Position numbers and translations under genes: made by a program. The notes under the pieces were generated by a model. It searched no databases. It was not told the DNA's origin and was given only the letters and a program-made list of their open reading frames with translations. A stretch of DNA of 64,000 nt from Gambelia wislizenii (Eukaryota > Chordata > Lepidosauria > Squamata > Crotaphytidae). The stretch's first letter is position 1; every line of letters starts with the position of its first letter. Shown here piece by piece: positions 1 to 11,282 of this stretch. Location: contig JAUMIR010000004.1 in assembly GCA_030847615.1 (NCBI GenBank), forward strand, positions 85,467,001 to 85,531,000, given 5' to 3'.

Positions 1-328
1 TACCTGATTCTGCTGAGACAAGGCAGACTTCAGTGGTCATCAATCAGGAATTTGTGAAATAATTGGCTAGAAGAAAGGAGATCTGCTATGAGAGCAAGAG
101 AATATTTAGTAACACCACCACCACCGAGAATCCTTTAAATACTGCAGCAAAGAATAGTCTGAACGAGTCTTTTAGATATTTCCTGCCTGATCCTATGTAT
201 GTTTATTCAGAAGTAAAACCTATTGCCTTCCAACTACGGTAAAAGTGCATAACATTTCAGCCTTGGAGAGTGGCAGATTTTAGCAATGCAGAAGCTAATC
301 AAATTATTTCCCCTCTTTTACCCATATC

Positions 329-486
329 TACGGTGAACTTGCCATGGGTCAGCGTAAGAGGGGCGCTCCAAAAAAGCGATACAAGGACTCCCTGAAACAA
401 CATCTCAGGCTCAGCCAAATTGACCACCAACAATGGTCTGCCCTGGCCTCACATCAGGAGGCATGGAGACACACTATCCACACTAT
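329..486 (+). mobile_element. RTE-like LINE, 3' fragment
   Basis: A frame from about 344 encodes the C-terminal stretch GAPKKRYKDSLKQHLRL followed by IDHQQWSALASH. The same stretch is seen in the larger LINE copies at 26.1, 28.4, 38.6 and 62.7 kb. Only the segment after the reverse transcriptase remains, and the 3' zinc-finger end is missing. It runs directly into a 5S-like SINE. It is a dead remnant, not a gene. Confidence 0.8.
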
Positions 487-592
487 CCACCTGGTATTCA
501 TAGGAAGTCTCCCATCAAAGTACTAACCAGGGCAGAGCCTGCTTAGCTTCTAAGATCAAACAGGATCTGGTGCCTTTTGGGTATTTAGGCAT
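487..592 (-). repeat. 5S rRNA-derived SINE head (5S-Sauria type)
   Basis: On the minus strand this reads as a degenerate 5S rRNA: the AAGCTAAGCAGG and GTTAGTACTT blocks and the GGGAGAC region are recognisable. 5S rRNA carries an internal pol III promoter, and squamates are known to have SINEs with a 5S head. The BovB-like tail is not evident here, so this is a partial copy. A better copy with the tail lies at 37.49-37.74 kb. Confidence 0.7.
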
Positions 593-594
593 GT

Positions 595-1450
595 ATGAAA
601 TCTCTTCAAATACTTAAAGATAGCTATTGTATCAGTTCTCAGTCTTCTCTTCTCCTGGCTAAACATATCCATCTCCTTAAGCCATTCTTCATAATGCTTG
701 GTTTCCATATCTATGATCACTTTGGGCACCCTTCAGTGGGCATGCTCCTGCTTGTCAATATCCTTTTTGAAATGTGGTGCCCAGAACTGGAGAAAGGATT
801 CAAGGTGAAGTCTGACCAAAGCAGGATAGAGTAGCACTACTATTTGCCTTGATCTAGACACTGTTATCTGGTTGATGCAGCCTACAATTGCATTTTTTTT
901 GGCTACCACATCACACTTTTGACTCATGTTTAGTTCTTGGTCTACCAAGACCCCAGATCCTTTTCATGCGTACTGCTTTCAAGCCAGGTGTCATCCATCC
1001 TATATTTATACATTTCATTTTTCCTGCCAAGATGTAATACCTTACATTTATCCCTGTGGAAACTAATTTTGTTAGTTTTGGGCCAGCTCTATAATCAGTT
1101 AAGGTGATTTTGAATTCTGATCCTGTCCTCTGGAGTATTTGCTACACCACAACCACTACCAATTTGGTGTCATCTACAAATCTGATAAGCATGCCTTTTC
1201 TATAATCTGAGTCATTTATAAAGTTGTTGAACAACACCAGGCCCAGGAAAGAACCTAGAGGTACCCCACCAGTCACTTCTCTCCAGGATAAGAGGCGACC
1301 ATTGGTGAACACTTTCTGGGTTCAGTCCATCAACCAATTATGAATCCACTTTAACAGTAGCATGGTCTAGCCACAGTTGACCAGTTCGCCTGCAAGAATA
1401 TCACAGGGGAACCTTGTCAAAGGATTTAGTGACATCAGCCAATTTATCAG
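595..1450 (-). mobile_element. CR1 LINE fragment (reverse transcriptase region)
   Basis: Minus-strand translation gives CR1-type reverse transcriptase segments, including LNMSQKCDVVAKKNAIVGCI and the ending LVRLHLESFLQFWAP at 733-948. Further upstream on the minus strand come a degenerate SVLGPGVVQ region and DDTKLV-like residues. It is 5' truncated and broken by many frameshifts. The separate CR1 tail at 1489-1625 belongs to another insertion, because it lies on the 5' side of this one. Confidence 0.8.
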
Positions 1451-1488
1451 AGTTTTATAACAATTAGTAGAGTTGTACAGTATATCTA

Positions 1489-1625
1489 CATAGAATCCTA
1501 GAGTTGGAAGAGACCACAAGGGCCCCTGCCCTGCAGGAATACATAATCAAATCATTCCCGACGGATGGCCATCCAGCCTCTGTTTAAAAACCTCCAGAAA
1601 AGGAGACTCCACCATATCGGGTACT
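1489..1625 (-). mobile_element. CR1 LINE 3' tail
   Basis: The plus strand begins CATAGAATCCTAGAGTTGG and continues with GATGGCCATCCAGCC and GGAGACTCCACC. This is the reverse complement of the common reptile CR1 3' end, which on its sense strand ends ...TTCCAACTCTATGATTCTATG. Similar tails lie at 13.6, 28.7 and 43.2 kb. Confidence 0.7.
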
Positions 1626-1639
1626 ATTAAATGCAGTGG

Positions 1640-1775
1640 TGGGAAAACTGTGGTCCTCCCAATATTTATGGATTCCAGCTTCCAGCATCCCTGACCATTA
1701 ACAATGTTGGTTGAGGTTGATGGGAGCTGGAGTTCAACAACAGCTGGAGGATCATAGTCTCCGTACCTCTGCTCA
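1640..1775. repeat. Palindromic MITE remnant (hAT-like family)
   Basis: The pattern is GTGGTCCTCCCA, then TTCCAGCTTCCAGCATCCCT, then TGATGGGAGCTGGAGTTCAA, ending with a CTGGAGG block. It is an inverted-repeat unit whose arms are degenerate. The same family recurs at about 4175, 5080, 8945, 21815, 40266 and 59768. The superfamily assignment is uncertain. Confidence 0.5.
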
Positions 1776-1925
1776 GCAGCATACTTAAAATAAAGGTTAC
1801 TCCTGACCTGATTTCAGAACACAGAAAGGTTGCCTGACCAAGGACGATGAAGAGGTGCATAAAGGTTTAGCAAACGTTGCATTTACCATGAAAATTGTTT
1901 CATTTTCTTATTGTTGTTTTAAGTA

Positions 1926-2160
1926 CAGTTGTCCCTTCACATTTCCTGGGGTTTGGTTCCAGGACCACCCCCCCTGTGGATACCAAAATCCTTGAATACT
2001 CAAGTCCCATTATATGCAATGGCATAGCAAAATGATGTCTCTTATATAAGATGGCAAAATCAAGGTTCGCTTTTTGGATTATTATTTTTTAAAGAATATT
2101 TTCAAGCCATGAATACTTAAATCTGTGGATACTAAATCCGTGGATACGGAGGGACAACTG
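1926..2160. mobile_element. Tigger-like MITE
   Basis: The element is bounded by CAGTTGTCCCTTC at the left and GAGGGACAACTG at the right, and each end is flanked by TA, as expected for Tc1/mariner-type insertion. The interior holds the Tigger-like phrase GTGGATACCAAAATCC and its inverted partner near the other end. Close relatives are at 13247-13475 and 24417-24687. Confidence 0.85.
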
Positions 2161-2162
2161 TA

Positions 2163-3652
2163 CAGTATTGTTCTAGTGAAGGCTTGTGATTGTAGAGGGC
2201 CTGGATACATTCCAAAATTGCCTAGCAGAGACTGGCTTGATTGAGAGAAGGCTGCCAGTGTTAGCAGTTCTGCCTGTTCTTTGTAGCAGGTATACTTAAC
2301 TGCAACTTCTTATTTTACAAAGGGCAGAGCTTGGAACAGTTTGCTTTTTGTACTGCAACTTTCAGAATGGTAGTGCTAGCTGAGAGATTATGGGAGCTGT
2401 AGTCCTAGTCACTCTTCCCAAGCTCTAAGAAAGCAGATATATCCTGCGATACCTAGAGGGATAAGCTGGAAGGGGGAAGAGAAGAATTGTGAATGAGTGT
2501 GTGATTGTATGCGGGGGTGGGGGCTCGCGGGCTTCCCCAGTCCTCAGAAGAGAGAGAAAAGGACTGACCCTATCTGAGAGTTAGGCAGCTATCTCAGGCA
2601 GAAAATTCAGGATGTCATGAAAGGACAGCAAAATTGTTCTTCATTTCTTTGCTATGTTTGTCTTTTTATTACCAGAAATGGTGGGAGGTACTTGTGGAAT
2701 TTTCTATATTGTGTACCCAAAATTAGCTTGCACCTTGCACCTTGACCTGCAGAGAAGGTGAAAAGAAAGCGGGAATGCCATTTGCTGCTCCAAGAGAAGG
2801 AGGAGGGTAAATCACACAGAAGGACCTAGCACCCAGTCCAGGTCTCAATTCTTTTTTGACAAAGATTGTGCCTGAAGGGTTAAGGCAGCCTTGACGCAAG
2901 CATCTATTGTCCAACAAGCTGGAGAGCCAGTTGGTGACAAGAGGCAGATGCTGATGAGGGACCATGTGAGGTTGGTGCGGTGAATGGGGCTTTATTGTTG
3001 TGTGGGATCTCTGCTTCTCTCACTGTCCTTGCTGCCAGCCAGCACTAGAAGCCAGTGCATTGCTAAGCAGAGAGATGTTTTTTATGACTTGTTCCAGGAA
3101 CCCTAGCACAGCTAGGTTTCATGCTGACGGACAAGGCAACCCTTGAACCATAACATAAAGATTGAGCTTGCCAAAGGAATATTCAAGACTGCAGCACCAG
3201 TGAGTGGGAAGTCCTTGGGATGCCTTCAAGGGAGGTCCAGCATTTCAGGGCCACCTGGGCCATCCTGATGAAAGTAGGATGACACTTTAAGGACTTTGGG
3301 TAGAAAGTCACTTCAAGGTGGGACCTTTGATGAGTGCCTTGGAAACCATGAATTTACTGTAAGAACCCACTAAGAAGGGGTTTTATTTTAGGGGTATAAA
3401 CACAGCTTTACTAGAGATGACCAAGATAGTCCTTGAGCCTTGTGAAGTATGCAAATGAAGACACTAATGTTTCTCTCTTACTAAACTTCAGGTAACTTAC
3501 TAGAATTTAATCAAGATCCTGAATATCTAATTGGTTGTGGAGTATGGGTATTCCCATTTTCTATATGTTTCACAAGTGATTTGTTAAAGTGCATCTCATT
3601 TTAATACCATGCTTCAATTTTACTGCATAAACATTAATTCTCATATTATTTA

Positions 3653-3654
<2 letters not shown>
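2163..3654. other. Unassigned intergenic DNA
   Basis: I see no convincing exon, RNA gene or recognisable mobile element here. Open frames are short and without family signatures. It ends at a TA microsatellite. Confidence 0.5.

Positions 3655-3689
<35 letters not shown>
3655..3689. repeat. (TA)n microsatellite
   Basis: An almost pure run of alternating T and A of about 35 bases is visible. Confidence 0.95.
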
Positions 3690-3690
<1 letters not shown>

Positions 3691-4174
3691 TCCTGCTTGT
3701 GTTTCTCAAAACATTCCTGGTGTTTTGTTTTGTTTCAGTAGATCCTTATTGTGCCCTGCCTATCTACATCTTTCTAGCTGTCTTTTTAGTGTGCTGGAAT
3801 CCAAACTTTTTAGATTACAGTTTAATTACAAGGAAGGTGCTCTGTATTTCTGCTTGCTTTTTGTACAATTTCCTAGCCTGTTATGTCATTTCACGATTGA
3901 TATATGGACAGAATTACAGAGTAAGGATGAGCTATCTTTATATGAACAATATTGCTGCTTTTTGAACTATCTTATTTGGCTTTTAAATAATCTGTAGCAT
4001 CTGGTTTACCTGCTTGAAGTTAAGCATGTCCCCAACATTTTGGGGAACATGTTTTTTTGAATAGCTGTAGAGGACATGACATTGTTCTTTCTTGTGGAGT
4101 ACACAGAACTTCACATCTGAATAACAGAGAGGTTCACCTGTCTCTCTTCTCTGTGAAACTGGAACTTTCCAGTT

Positions 4175-4285
4175 TTGCTGAACTATAACTCCCATCATCA
4201 TCAACTAGCCATTTTCCATAGTGGATGGGGATGGTGGAAGTTGTGGTCCAACACATCCAGAGCATACCAAGGTCAGGGAAGCTAA
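4175..4285. repeat. Palindromic MITE remnant (hAT-like family)
   Basis: AACTATAACTCCCATCATC on one side and GTGGAAGTTGTGGTCCAAC on the other form the two arms of the family described at 1640-1775. Confidence 0.5.
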
Positions 4286-4399
4286 TGTGATGCTTTATGT
4301 GTTGGGCACACAAAACTCCTTACATTTCATAGTGTCTTTTCACTTTTATTTCATCTGACTGTTTTGGAAGTTTGACACCTTGCTTTGTCTGTTATTTCA

Positions 4400-4512
4400 A
4401 TGTTGTAATTGTTGCCTGCAGTTTTGAATAGTTTTAAGGTCTACTGTGAACTGGTCTGAGAGCCATGATGGCTTAAAAGCAGGCAAATTTTATAAATAAA
4501 TAAATATATAAA
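4400..4512 (+). repeat. LINE 3' tail-like sequence
   Basis: TTTTAAGGT...GCCATGATGGCTT is followed by an A/T-rich AAATAAATAAATA tail. This resembles the end of L2-type elements seen elsewhere in the window, but it is strongly diverged. Confidence 0.3.
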
Positions 4513-6017
4513 TAAATGTGTCAGGCAGTTAGCATATTCTGTAAATGATGCTACTGTCCTCTACATTCTTCCCAGACTGTTCATAAACTAGAAACCTCCA
4601 GGCAAAGAAGAAGATTGTTATTTTAAATTATTATCATTTTAAATCCAGATGTGAAACTGAACTCTTTTTTTACAGCTAAGTCCTTTCTCTGCTAATCTAG
4701 CTGCCTCTTCAAATTTTTGCACCTTTCAGGCAGCAAGAATAGCTTAAAAATAGATCACAGAGAATTGTTTGTTGATCTTGAGGACCCCATCAAAATATGA
4801 AGGAACCTGTACATTCCTTTCAATAGTGACTTAATATTAATAGAAGTTATTTATATTCTAGATAACATTTGTTTCATTTTCAGTCATTTGTGTGACAATA
4901 ATCATAATCTTTCAAAGATGTCTCCAATATTATCATCAACATATTTTAAATAAGTAAAAATAAGCTAAAGAAAAATGTCAAAACTTACATCTTGGTACAG
5001 GAAACCTTCTGCCAGGTGAAAGGCAACCCAGTTTACAACTATCTCTCTCAGTCCTCAAAAGCAACACTTGGTAGAATACAACTTTCCCCAATCCATTGGT
5101 TGTTCTAGTGAGAGTTGTAGACCAACACTTTTGGAGGGCTGCAGGTTTGAGAAGGCTGCTTTCCTTTGGGTCAATAAGTATAAATCACCAAATTCAGCAC
5201 CTTGAATGTATAAGTCTTCATCTCTTTAAGGGAGGGATTTGAAGCACTGTGAAAATATGACTAGGCTCAATACGTGGGCAAAACCTGCTGAAACCACTAA
5301 AAGTTGGAGGAATAGGCACTTTCAACGTTTTCTGCACAATTTCTTGGGGCTTCCATAACAAATGGAAATAGAATTGTGCAGACCCAGAAAATTTATCCCA
5401 GATGGTTCATGTGGGATAGTGCAAGCTTAAATTAGATTTTACCTATGAAAGGTCGATCCTGCTTGCCTTGACACAGAAGCAGGTTTGCCTCTCGGCAGAA
5501 TTTTGATTTATCTAAGGCACGGAATAGAACAGCCCTACCCATCAAAAGCAGGTTTTACTTGCAGGGACATTAGCTGACCCCATAGGGAGTGGCATTTTCA
5601 CTTAGTGACCTATTCTTATAATGAGCCTTTCCTTTCCACATTTGGGAGCAAAGCTTCTATAAAATCATCATTTTATAACCTTTGGACATTATTTCCTTTT
5701 CAGACAAATGTCAGGAAGCTGGTGAACTTGGAAATGTGTGAGCTACAAGATGCAAAAATGGGTTTCGCTTTCTGCTTCAGGCAAAAGAGTTTGACACCAT
5801 CTTCTGTACTGAACTCAGATTACATGCAATAAGATACATAAACAGATGGGCTGCTCCCTTTTGACTCTAGCAGTGCTTGCTGTGGCAGGGACAAAGTGAG
5901 GGGCACAGACTTCACCCTCTGGGAAATGCCCTGCCCCCCTGGCTTATTGTGGCCCTAATTGCCAGCTAGAACAGCAGCTTCTCCTTGTATTATCCTTTTT
6001 GTGTATGAGCCAAGCCA
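4513..6017. other. Region upstream of TMEM125
   Basis: There is no supported coding exon. A weak member of the palindromic MITE family lies around 5080-5155. A possible 3' splice acceptor (GAGCCAAGCCAG) ends at about 6018, nine bases before the TMEM125 start codon. A noncoding first exon may therefore lie further upstream, but I could not locate it. Confidence 0.4.
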
Positions 6018-6026
6018 GTGTCCGCT

Positions 6027-6698
6027 ATGCCTGAATTGGAACCACTGGGGGCACCCAGACCCCCTGCCAATGCCAGCCAGATCCAGAGGAATATCCTGGA
6101 AGAACACGTGGAGCTGTGGTGGTTTCAGGAGCCCCGAAAGTCATCCATTTGCTATGGTGTAGCTGTGGCCCTGATCCTGGCCTGTGGAGTAGGTGGCATT
6201 GCCCTACTGTACAGCACTAGCAGCCGTTCTGGGGAGTGGAGACTGGCAGTGGGCACCACCCTGTGCCTGCTGGCACTCTTGGTACTGCTGAAGCAGCTGC
6301 TGAGCTCTGCCATCCAGGACATGAACTGCATTCGCAGCCGAGAGCAGGTTGAGCTGCTGAAAAGTGGCGGCGCCTCAGACTGTGCCGTGCTGCTGCTGAC
6401 GGCCCTGGTGCTGCTGGTGTGTGGCACAGTGCTCACTGTGTTATCCACTACCAGCATGGGCACCAACACAACAACTCCACGTCCCCTTGCCAGCATGTTT
6501 GTCAGTGGCATTGTGCTCACAGCCTCTGGAGCAATCCTCCTGCTCAGCTTACTCTTGTATTTGATGTGGACTTCCTGCTGCTCAGTTACACCTCGAATCC
6601 AGGACGCTGGCAACCACCATGCTGTCTTCACAATATCTGGACACATCTCAGCCAACCAGCGGCTGCCTCCTACCTCCAGCGTATCAAATCTCATTTAA
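6027..6698 (+). CDS. TMEM125: Transmembrane protein 125 (TMEM125)
   Basis: The frame encodes 223 residues from ATG 6027 to TAA 6696-6698, close to the roughly 219 residues I recall for human TMEM125. The start is supported because MPELE matches the human opening MSELE. The frame also runs upstream to a GTG at 6018, which is unlikely to be used. Shared blocks are EQVELWW-like EHVELWW, TSSRSGEWRLA, LCLLALLVL, QDMNCIR and a C-terminal SNLI. Four hydrophobic segments can be seen at about residues 44-64, 73-93, 120-140 and 162-184, with a cytoplasmic-like tail. The function is poorly known; it is an epithelial multi-pass membrane protein in mammals. The coding sequence is in one exon. The + orientation beside TEMP on - agrees with the human locus. 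Nothing is broken. Confidence 0.95.
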   Translation: MPELEPLGAPRPPANASQIQRNILEEHVELWWFQEPRKSSICYGVAVALILACGVGGIALLYSTSSRSGEWRLAVGTTLCLLALLVLLKQLLSSAIQDMNCIRSREQVELLKSGGASDCAVLLLTALVLLVCGTVLTVLSTTSMGTNTTTPRPLASMFVSGIVLTASGAILLLSLLLYLMWTSCCSVTPRIQDAGNHHAVFTISGHISANQRLPPTSSVSNLI

Positions 6699-7252
6699 GC
6701 CTCAAGGAAACTGACTGCTGTGGGATTGAACCTGGACACTGAAGTGACATTTGCACTTTACTTCACACTCACACAGAAGCTGTTGAGGTGAACTTGGCCG
6801 CATGATGAGACTTCCTCTGCAGAGCTGGGATGCTGCCAAGAAAGAAGACTGGGCTTGCTGGCAAGAGACTGCAACTCAAAAAGAAGCTATGGTACTGGAC
6901 GCTGTGAGATAATATTGTAGATAGAGGGAGGGCAGGGGCTAGCCATCTTTCTTTTTAAGTGGTTTTCTGTACAACAACAACAACAAAACCTGATGGTCTT
7001 CAGCTTGGACTGAGTGTGACGGATCTTTCTCACCAATTTAACTGAAATTCAACTTAGCCCTTGTAGTAACTTTTGGCCTGGGGCTCTTTGCCTGGAGCCT
7101 CAGAAGCTACTTTTTTCAAGACACAGTCCTAAGGGTTCCTCTAGCCTGGGACTCCCTCAGAACTATGTCCTCCTTACCTAAGTACACTGCCACCACCTCT
7201 TGATTTGCATATCCCTTATTTGTGGACCAAAAGGAGACCACAGGGAACTTTG
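6699..7252 (+). other. TMEM125 3' region
   Basis: This unique sequence follows the stop codon and is presumably 3' UTR. It contains a short (CAA)n run near 6974. I see no AATAAA before the L1 insertion that begins at 7253, so the poly(A) site is not located. Confidence 0.4.
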
Positions 7253-7799
7253 CCATATATATTTTTTTATTAATTTTATAATCATACATTATATTATCCA
7301 ATCAATACTTAGTTAGTAAAACACATAAAATTACTATAAACACCTCAATTTTTCTATTAACTAATTTCAAAAGTTAACATATATTCTTTACTATAATTCT
7401 ATTCAAAAATATTAATTCCCCTACCCCCCCCCCACCTCAGTGCTCCCCTTCACCGGAGCCATTATCCCTTACCTAATCTTTCCAGAATCTCATTTCTTCT
7501 CATGGAGGTAACCTCCCATCTTTTGTCCGTAATACTTTTTTAACAAGTATGTGTATTAACTTCTTTTTAAATACTTTATAATAATCTGGTCCTAACCCAT
7601 CCATTACTGGAGCTTTCCCACTTTTTAAATTATTTATTGCTTCCCTTACTTCCATTTTCGTAATTGGTTTTTCTAATAAATCCCTATCTTCCTCTTCTAT
7701 TTTAATCTTCCAATTTTCCCCTACATATTTTTCTATTTGTTCCACTGATTTATTCCCTGACTGGTACAGATCTTTATAAAACTCCTCAAAAATTGTTAG
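7253..7799 (-). mobile_element. L1 LINE insertion, 5' truncated and internally shortened
   Basis: The element is flanked by a 15-base target-site duplication, CCACAGGGAACTTTG, at 7238-7252 and 7800-7814. Minus-strand translation near 7800-7520 gives L1 ORF2 signatures: EEFYKDLYQSGN, KPITKMEVREAINNLKSGKA and YYKVFKKKLI. The frame then passes abruptly into an A/T-rich 3' end finishing in an ATTAATAAAAAAATATAT tail. About 550 bases remain of a multi-kilobase element. It inserted antisense just downstream of TMEM125, perhaps within its 3' UTR. Confidence 0.9.
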
Positions 7800-7814
7800 C
7801 CACAGGGAACTTTG

Positions 7815-9684
7815 GAACCCCCTGCCACCGCAGAGCTGTACCCACCCCTTCCTTCTATCCCAAAGCAAGGAGAATAGAGTAACCAAGTGAAAGACCAGGC
7901 ACATGTAAGCATCAGTTAAGAGAAATTAGGAAAGCTTATTTTATTCAAGCACAGCTTAAGGCAAATCACTTCATGAATGGCTCTTCCTTTCAGGTTCAGA
8001 CTTAAACTTACAAGATAGCAAGTATTGAGTCACATCCAGCCAAAGTTAGAAATCAAATGTAATGCTCTAACACGATCTAAATAATACGGTTCCCTAGCAA
8101 TGTTTTAGAGCCTTGTGTCTTCCTCGCCTCGTGGCCAGGCAAGCTATAAAACCTTTTTTCAAATTGTCCCTCTAACTTCTGATTGGTCAGTTCTCTCTCT
8201 GGTGATTGATGATGCCAACTCAGGAGGTGTCCCTTCACCTCCCACCTTTGGTTAACCCTTTCTATACCTGATGCCATGCTGGCAAGATAATTGCTGTTTG
8301 CAGATAATGAGAATGTAGTCTTTGCAGAATGATGGGCTTGTCATCACCTTGCAGGATGATGGGAACTGCCATCATGACAGCCCTAGTTCTAATTCCAGGG
8401 GTATTACATCTCTCTCTCTCTTTGCAGTCAAAAGGTTTGGAAGCTTGCTTTTATGAAAATGAAAGCTGGCATTTTCCAGAGCCTGGATTTGATTCCCAGT
8501 GCCAATTGTTGTGCTTATGTGTTGTCATTGTCAGAAGCATGGAATGCACACAGCTATGTTCTAGAGAACCTAAATTTATAGTTTAAAGGATACCTTAGTT
8601 GCACAGGGATAATTTTCATTGACTGTCAAGTGTTTTGATCTTCCTAGCCTTCTTGATGTGAAGGCCCCTAGGTACATGGTGTAGAAACAAAGCTACAGAA
8701 GTTTATAGTTGGAGAGAATGCATGTACACGTTCAGTGGAAATGGTAATCTGTGTATGACCAGCATGTAGGAATGAAAGCGCTCATACAGGATATAAGCTA
8801 ATTTACAGGATATAAAATCTATTTGCCACACATGAGACCTCTATGAGATATAAATTATTATGATTGGCTAAGCATATCAGGGACTGTCTTGCCTTGGGTC
8901 CAGAACAACATGACTTTGAGAGCAGATGGGGACAGTAGGGATTTTTGTGCCCTCCAGATGTTTTGATTTTCACTTCTACAAGCCACAGATAGCATGGCCA
9001 AGGATAAGATGATGAGCATTGTAGCCCAAAACATACAGAGTGTAGAACTTTCAGGCCAGTATGTTTACCATGTCTATTAATTTTTAGCTATTGAACATTC
9101 CTTAAAAGCTGAGAAGTAAATTCTTACTTGTAGCTGACCATATGTTAAAAAAAAGGTTGGCATCTGTAAAATACACATTAATTCATTGATAAAGCAGCAA
9201 GATCCTGTTTACTGATGGATAGCAATTTTTGGACATATGGGCCGCAATCCTGCATCAGGAACATAGCTACAACAGACTCCTGTCAACTCCCACCCACCCA
9301 CCTTTTCTCAGTGGGAGCCCCCCAAACCCAACCATTTTCTGGTCAGTGGAGAGTACGAGGGACAGTGAACAAGTGTCTAGCTCTTTTCTGTAGCTAGATG
9401 CACAGTTAACAGGCATCCATAGGGACTTCTGGAAATCACTGCCATTGATGTAATCACTCTTCATCCAGCTGTAGGAAAATAGCTGGATGTTTCTCTGCTG
9501 CTCTGCACTGACAAAGAAATGGCTGTGGTTGGGGGTGTGTGCAGCTAAGGTGCGTTTGGGAGGGATTTTGCTTATTGTGCAGTCACTAGGGAATTCTGAC
9601 CTCTACAATGACCAAAAAAGTGATTTGTGATGGCCTATGCCCAACTTATGCCATCATAATTCACCAACAAGAGGCCAGCCATAT
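7815..9684. other. Intergenic DNA with a MITE remnant
   Basis: No gene is supported. A degenerate copy of the palindromic MITE family (GCCCTCCAGATGTTTTG...TGTAGCCCAAAACAT) lies at about 8945-9050. Confidence 0.45.
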
Positions 9685-9882
9685 TTTGTTGTTGTTGTGT
9701 GCCTTCAAGTCATTTCTGACTTATGGCAACCCTAAAGCAACCTTATCATGGGGTTTTCTGAGGCTGAGTGTGTGTGACTTGCCCAAGGTCATTCAGTGGG
9801 TTTTCATGGCCGAGTGGGGATTTGAACCCTGGTATCCAGAGTCATAGTCCAATACTCAAACCACTCTGCTACATTGGCTCCC
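9685..9882 (-). repeat. Sauria-type tRNA-derived SINE
   Basis: On the minus strand it starts with a tRNA-like head (GTAGAGTGGTTTGAGTATTG as box A region, GGTTCAAATCC-like box B). It ends in the BovB-like tail CATAAGTCAGAAATGACTTG then GAAGGCACACAACAACAAC. The middle part (the GGAAGGCAAAGGCAAACC block) is deleted. It is not a tRNA gene. Confidence 0.85.
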
Positions 9883-9969
9883 AGCCAAATTTAGCTGATA
9901 CTAATTGCCTCATCATGATCCTATCCTAAGAATCATATTGAATCCTCACTTTTTCTTTTCCCTTTCCTT

Positions 9970-11125
9970 TTTTTTTTTTTTTTTGGTATCAATAGTAAAT
10001 TTTTTAGAAAAAAACAATAGGTGCTACTTACCCTGTGACAACTACACCTAATTCTGATTTTGGAAGTCTCCTAGCCCAGTGTAACTTCGGTATTCTGTTT
10101 GAGCCGATTAATAGCTTATAGTGGGGCCTGTTCTCTGTTTCATGACGAGAATTATCTGCTTCTGCCTTGGATGTGATACATATATAAGCAGTAAAAGAGG
10201 CAGTGTTTTCCCCAAGTGACATAACAGGGGAGGAGTCATTGAAAGGCTTAAGAAGAAAGGCAGGGAAACCTTTCCCAAGATCATGCAACAGCACAACAGG
10301 GGCTGAGGTTGTATGTTTATTGGTTGCCCTTATAATAAACCAAAAACCAAAAATACATACATAGGCATGGCTGAGTTTGCTAAAATGAAATCTAGAGTTC
10401 TGAACAAAGAAACTCCCAAATCATGCAGATTAAAGACTAGGCACAAATTCATACATGTGTTATTTCCATTCCCAATGCAGTATGTGTCAACTTTCTTGAT
10501 GGCTATGCTGGTTAAGCAAAGTGGTGGCAGGCCTTGCTGGCAGAGACCTGCAGGGGGATTTAGCACCTGTAAGTCCTGCACAATCCTCTTTGTTCTCTTT
10601 GCACCAGACAGGCTACCTCTGCTTCACTCTCAAGTATCTTTGGCAGCCTCTGTATGCTAATTATAAGGGCAAGGTTGCTTTGGCCAGTCTTTTCACTCTT
10701 TAAAATCTCCTTTTGATTCATTGGTGTGTACAAAAAAGCAGTGCAAAATAAAATCTAAAACTGTAATGGCTTGTTCCTTCACTTGCTACTAATAGCGGAT
10801 GCAGCCATTTATTTGCCAAACTGGTTTAAGGCTCAGATTATGAAATATTACTTACTAATTCCTCTGCCCTTTTGTTACCATGCAACAATTTCACTTGGAT
10901 ACTTTTGTGAAGCATACATTGGCAGGTTCTTCTTGACCTTAACTCAATCCCAAATTGCTGCCATTTTCAGGGTCCCTCCTTACCAAACTGTTCATATGTC
11001 CTCACATAAACCAGGTAATACGCATGGATTAGGAAACTGTATCAAGCACACACACTTCCTTTGAGGTTCAAGATGCCAAATACACATTCCTATCCTTGAT
11101 CTTACTAAATCAGGCCGAACAAATA
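9970..11125. other. Intergenic DNA
   Basis: A poly-T run is at about 9967-9984. The rest is unassigned, with no coding exon or repeat family that I can name. Confidence 0.4.
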
Positions 11126-11280
11126 CAGGTGTCCCCTGCTTATTCAACAGGTTAGGGACCAGAGTACTGTCAAAAAGTGGAAATCGTCAAAATGTGGAAC
11201 CATTTTGTATATGCCATTATGAATAATAGTAGTGTACAATGGTCTGGCTTCTAACCTGTCAAATAAGCAAGGGGTGCCTG
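11126..11280. mobile_element. Short Tigger-like MITE (second subtype)
   Basis: CAGGTGTCCCCTGCTTATTC at the left and GAATAAGC-like AAATAAGCAAGGGGTGCCTG at the right are inverted repeats, and the element is flanked by TA on both sides. An inner pair, CAACAGGTTAGGGACCAGA and GGTCTGGCTTCTAACCTGT, extends the palindrome. It is 155 bases long. Confidence 0.8.
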
Positions 11281-11282
11281 TA

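Noticed and set aside
487..592. A 5S rRNA gene
   Set aside because: The sequence is diverged and truncated, and a related copy is fused to a SINE tail.
6152..6694. A 180-codon open frame antisense to TMEM125
   Set aside because: It is a mirror of the TMEM125 coding sequence, with no start context or family resemblance.
9685..9882. tRNA genes at the A/B boxes of the SINEs (also 14.1, 39.6, 41.7 and 49.6 kb)
   Set aside because: No cloverleaf with an anticodon stem is evident, and the bodies and tails are those of SINEs.
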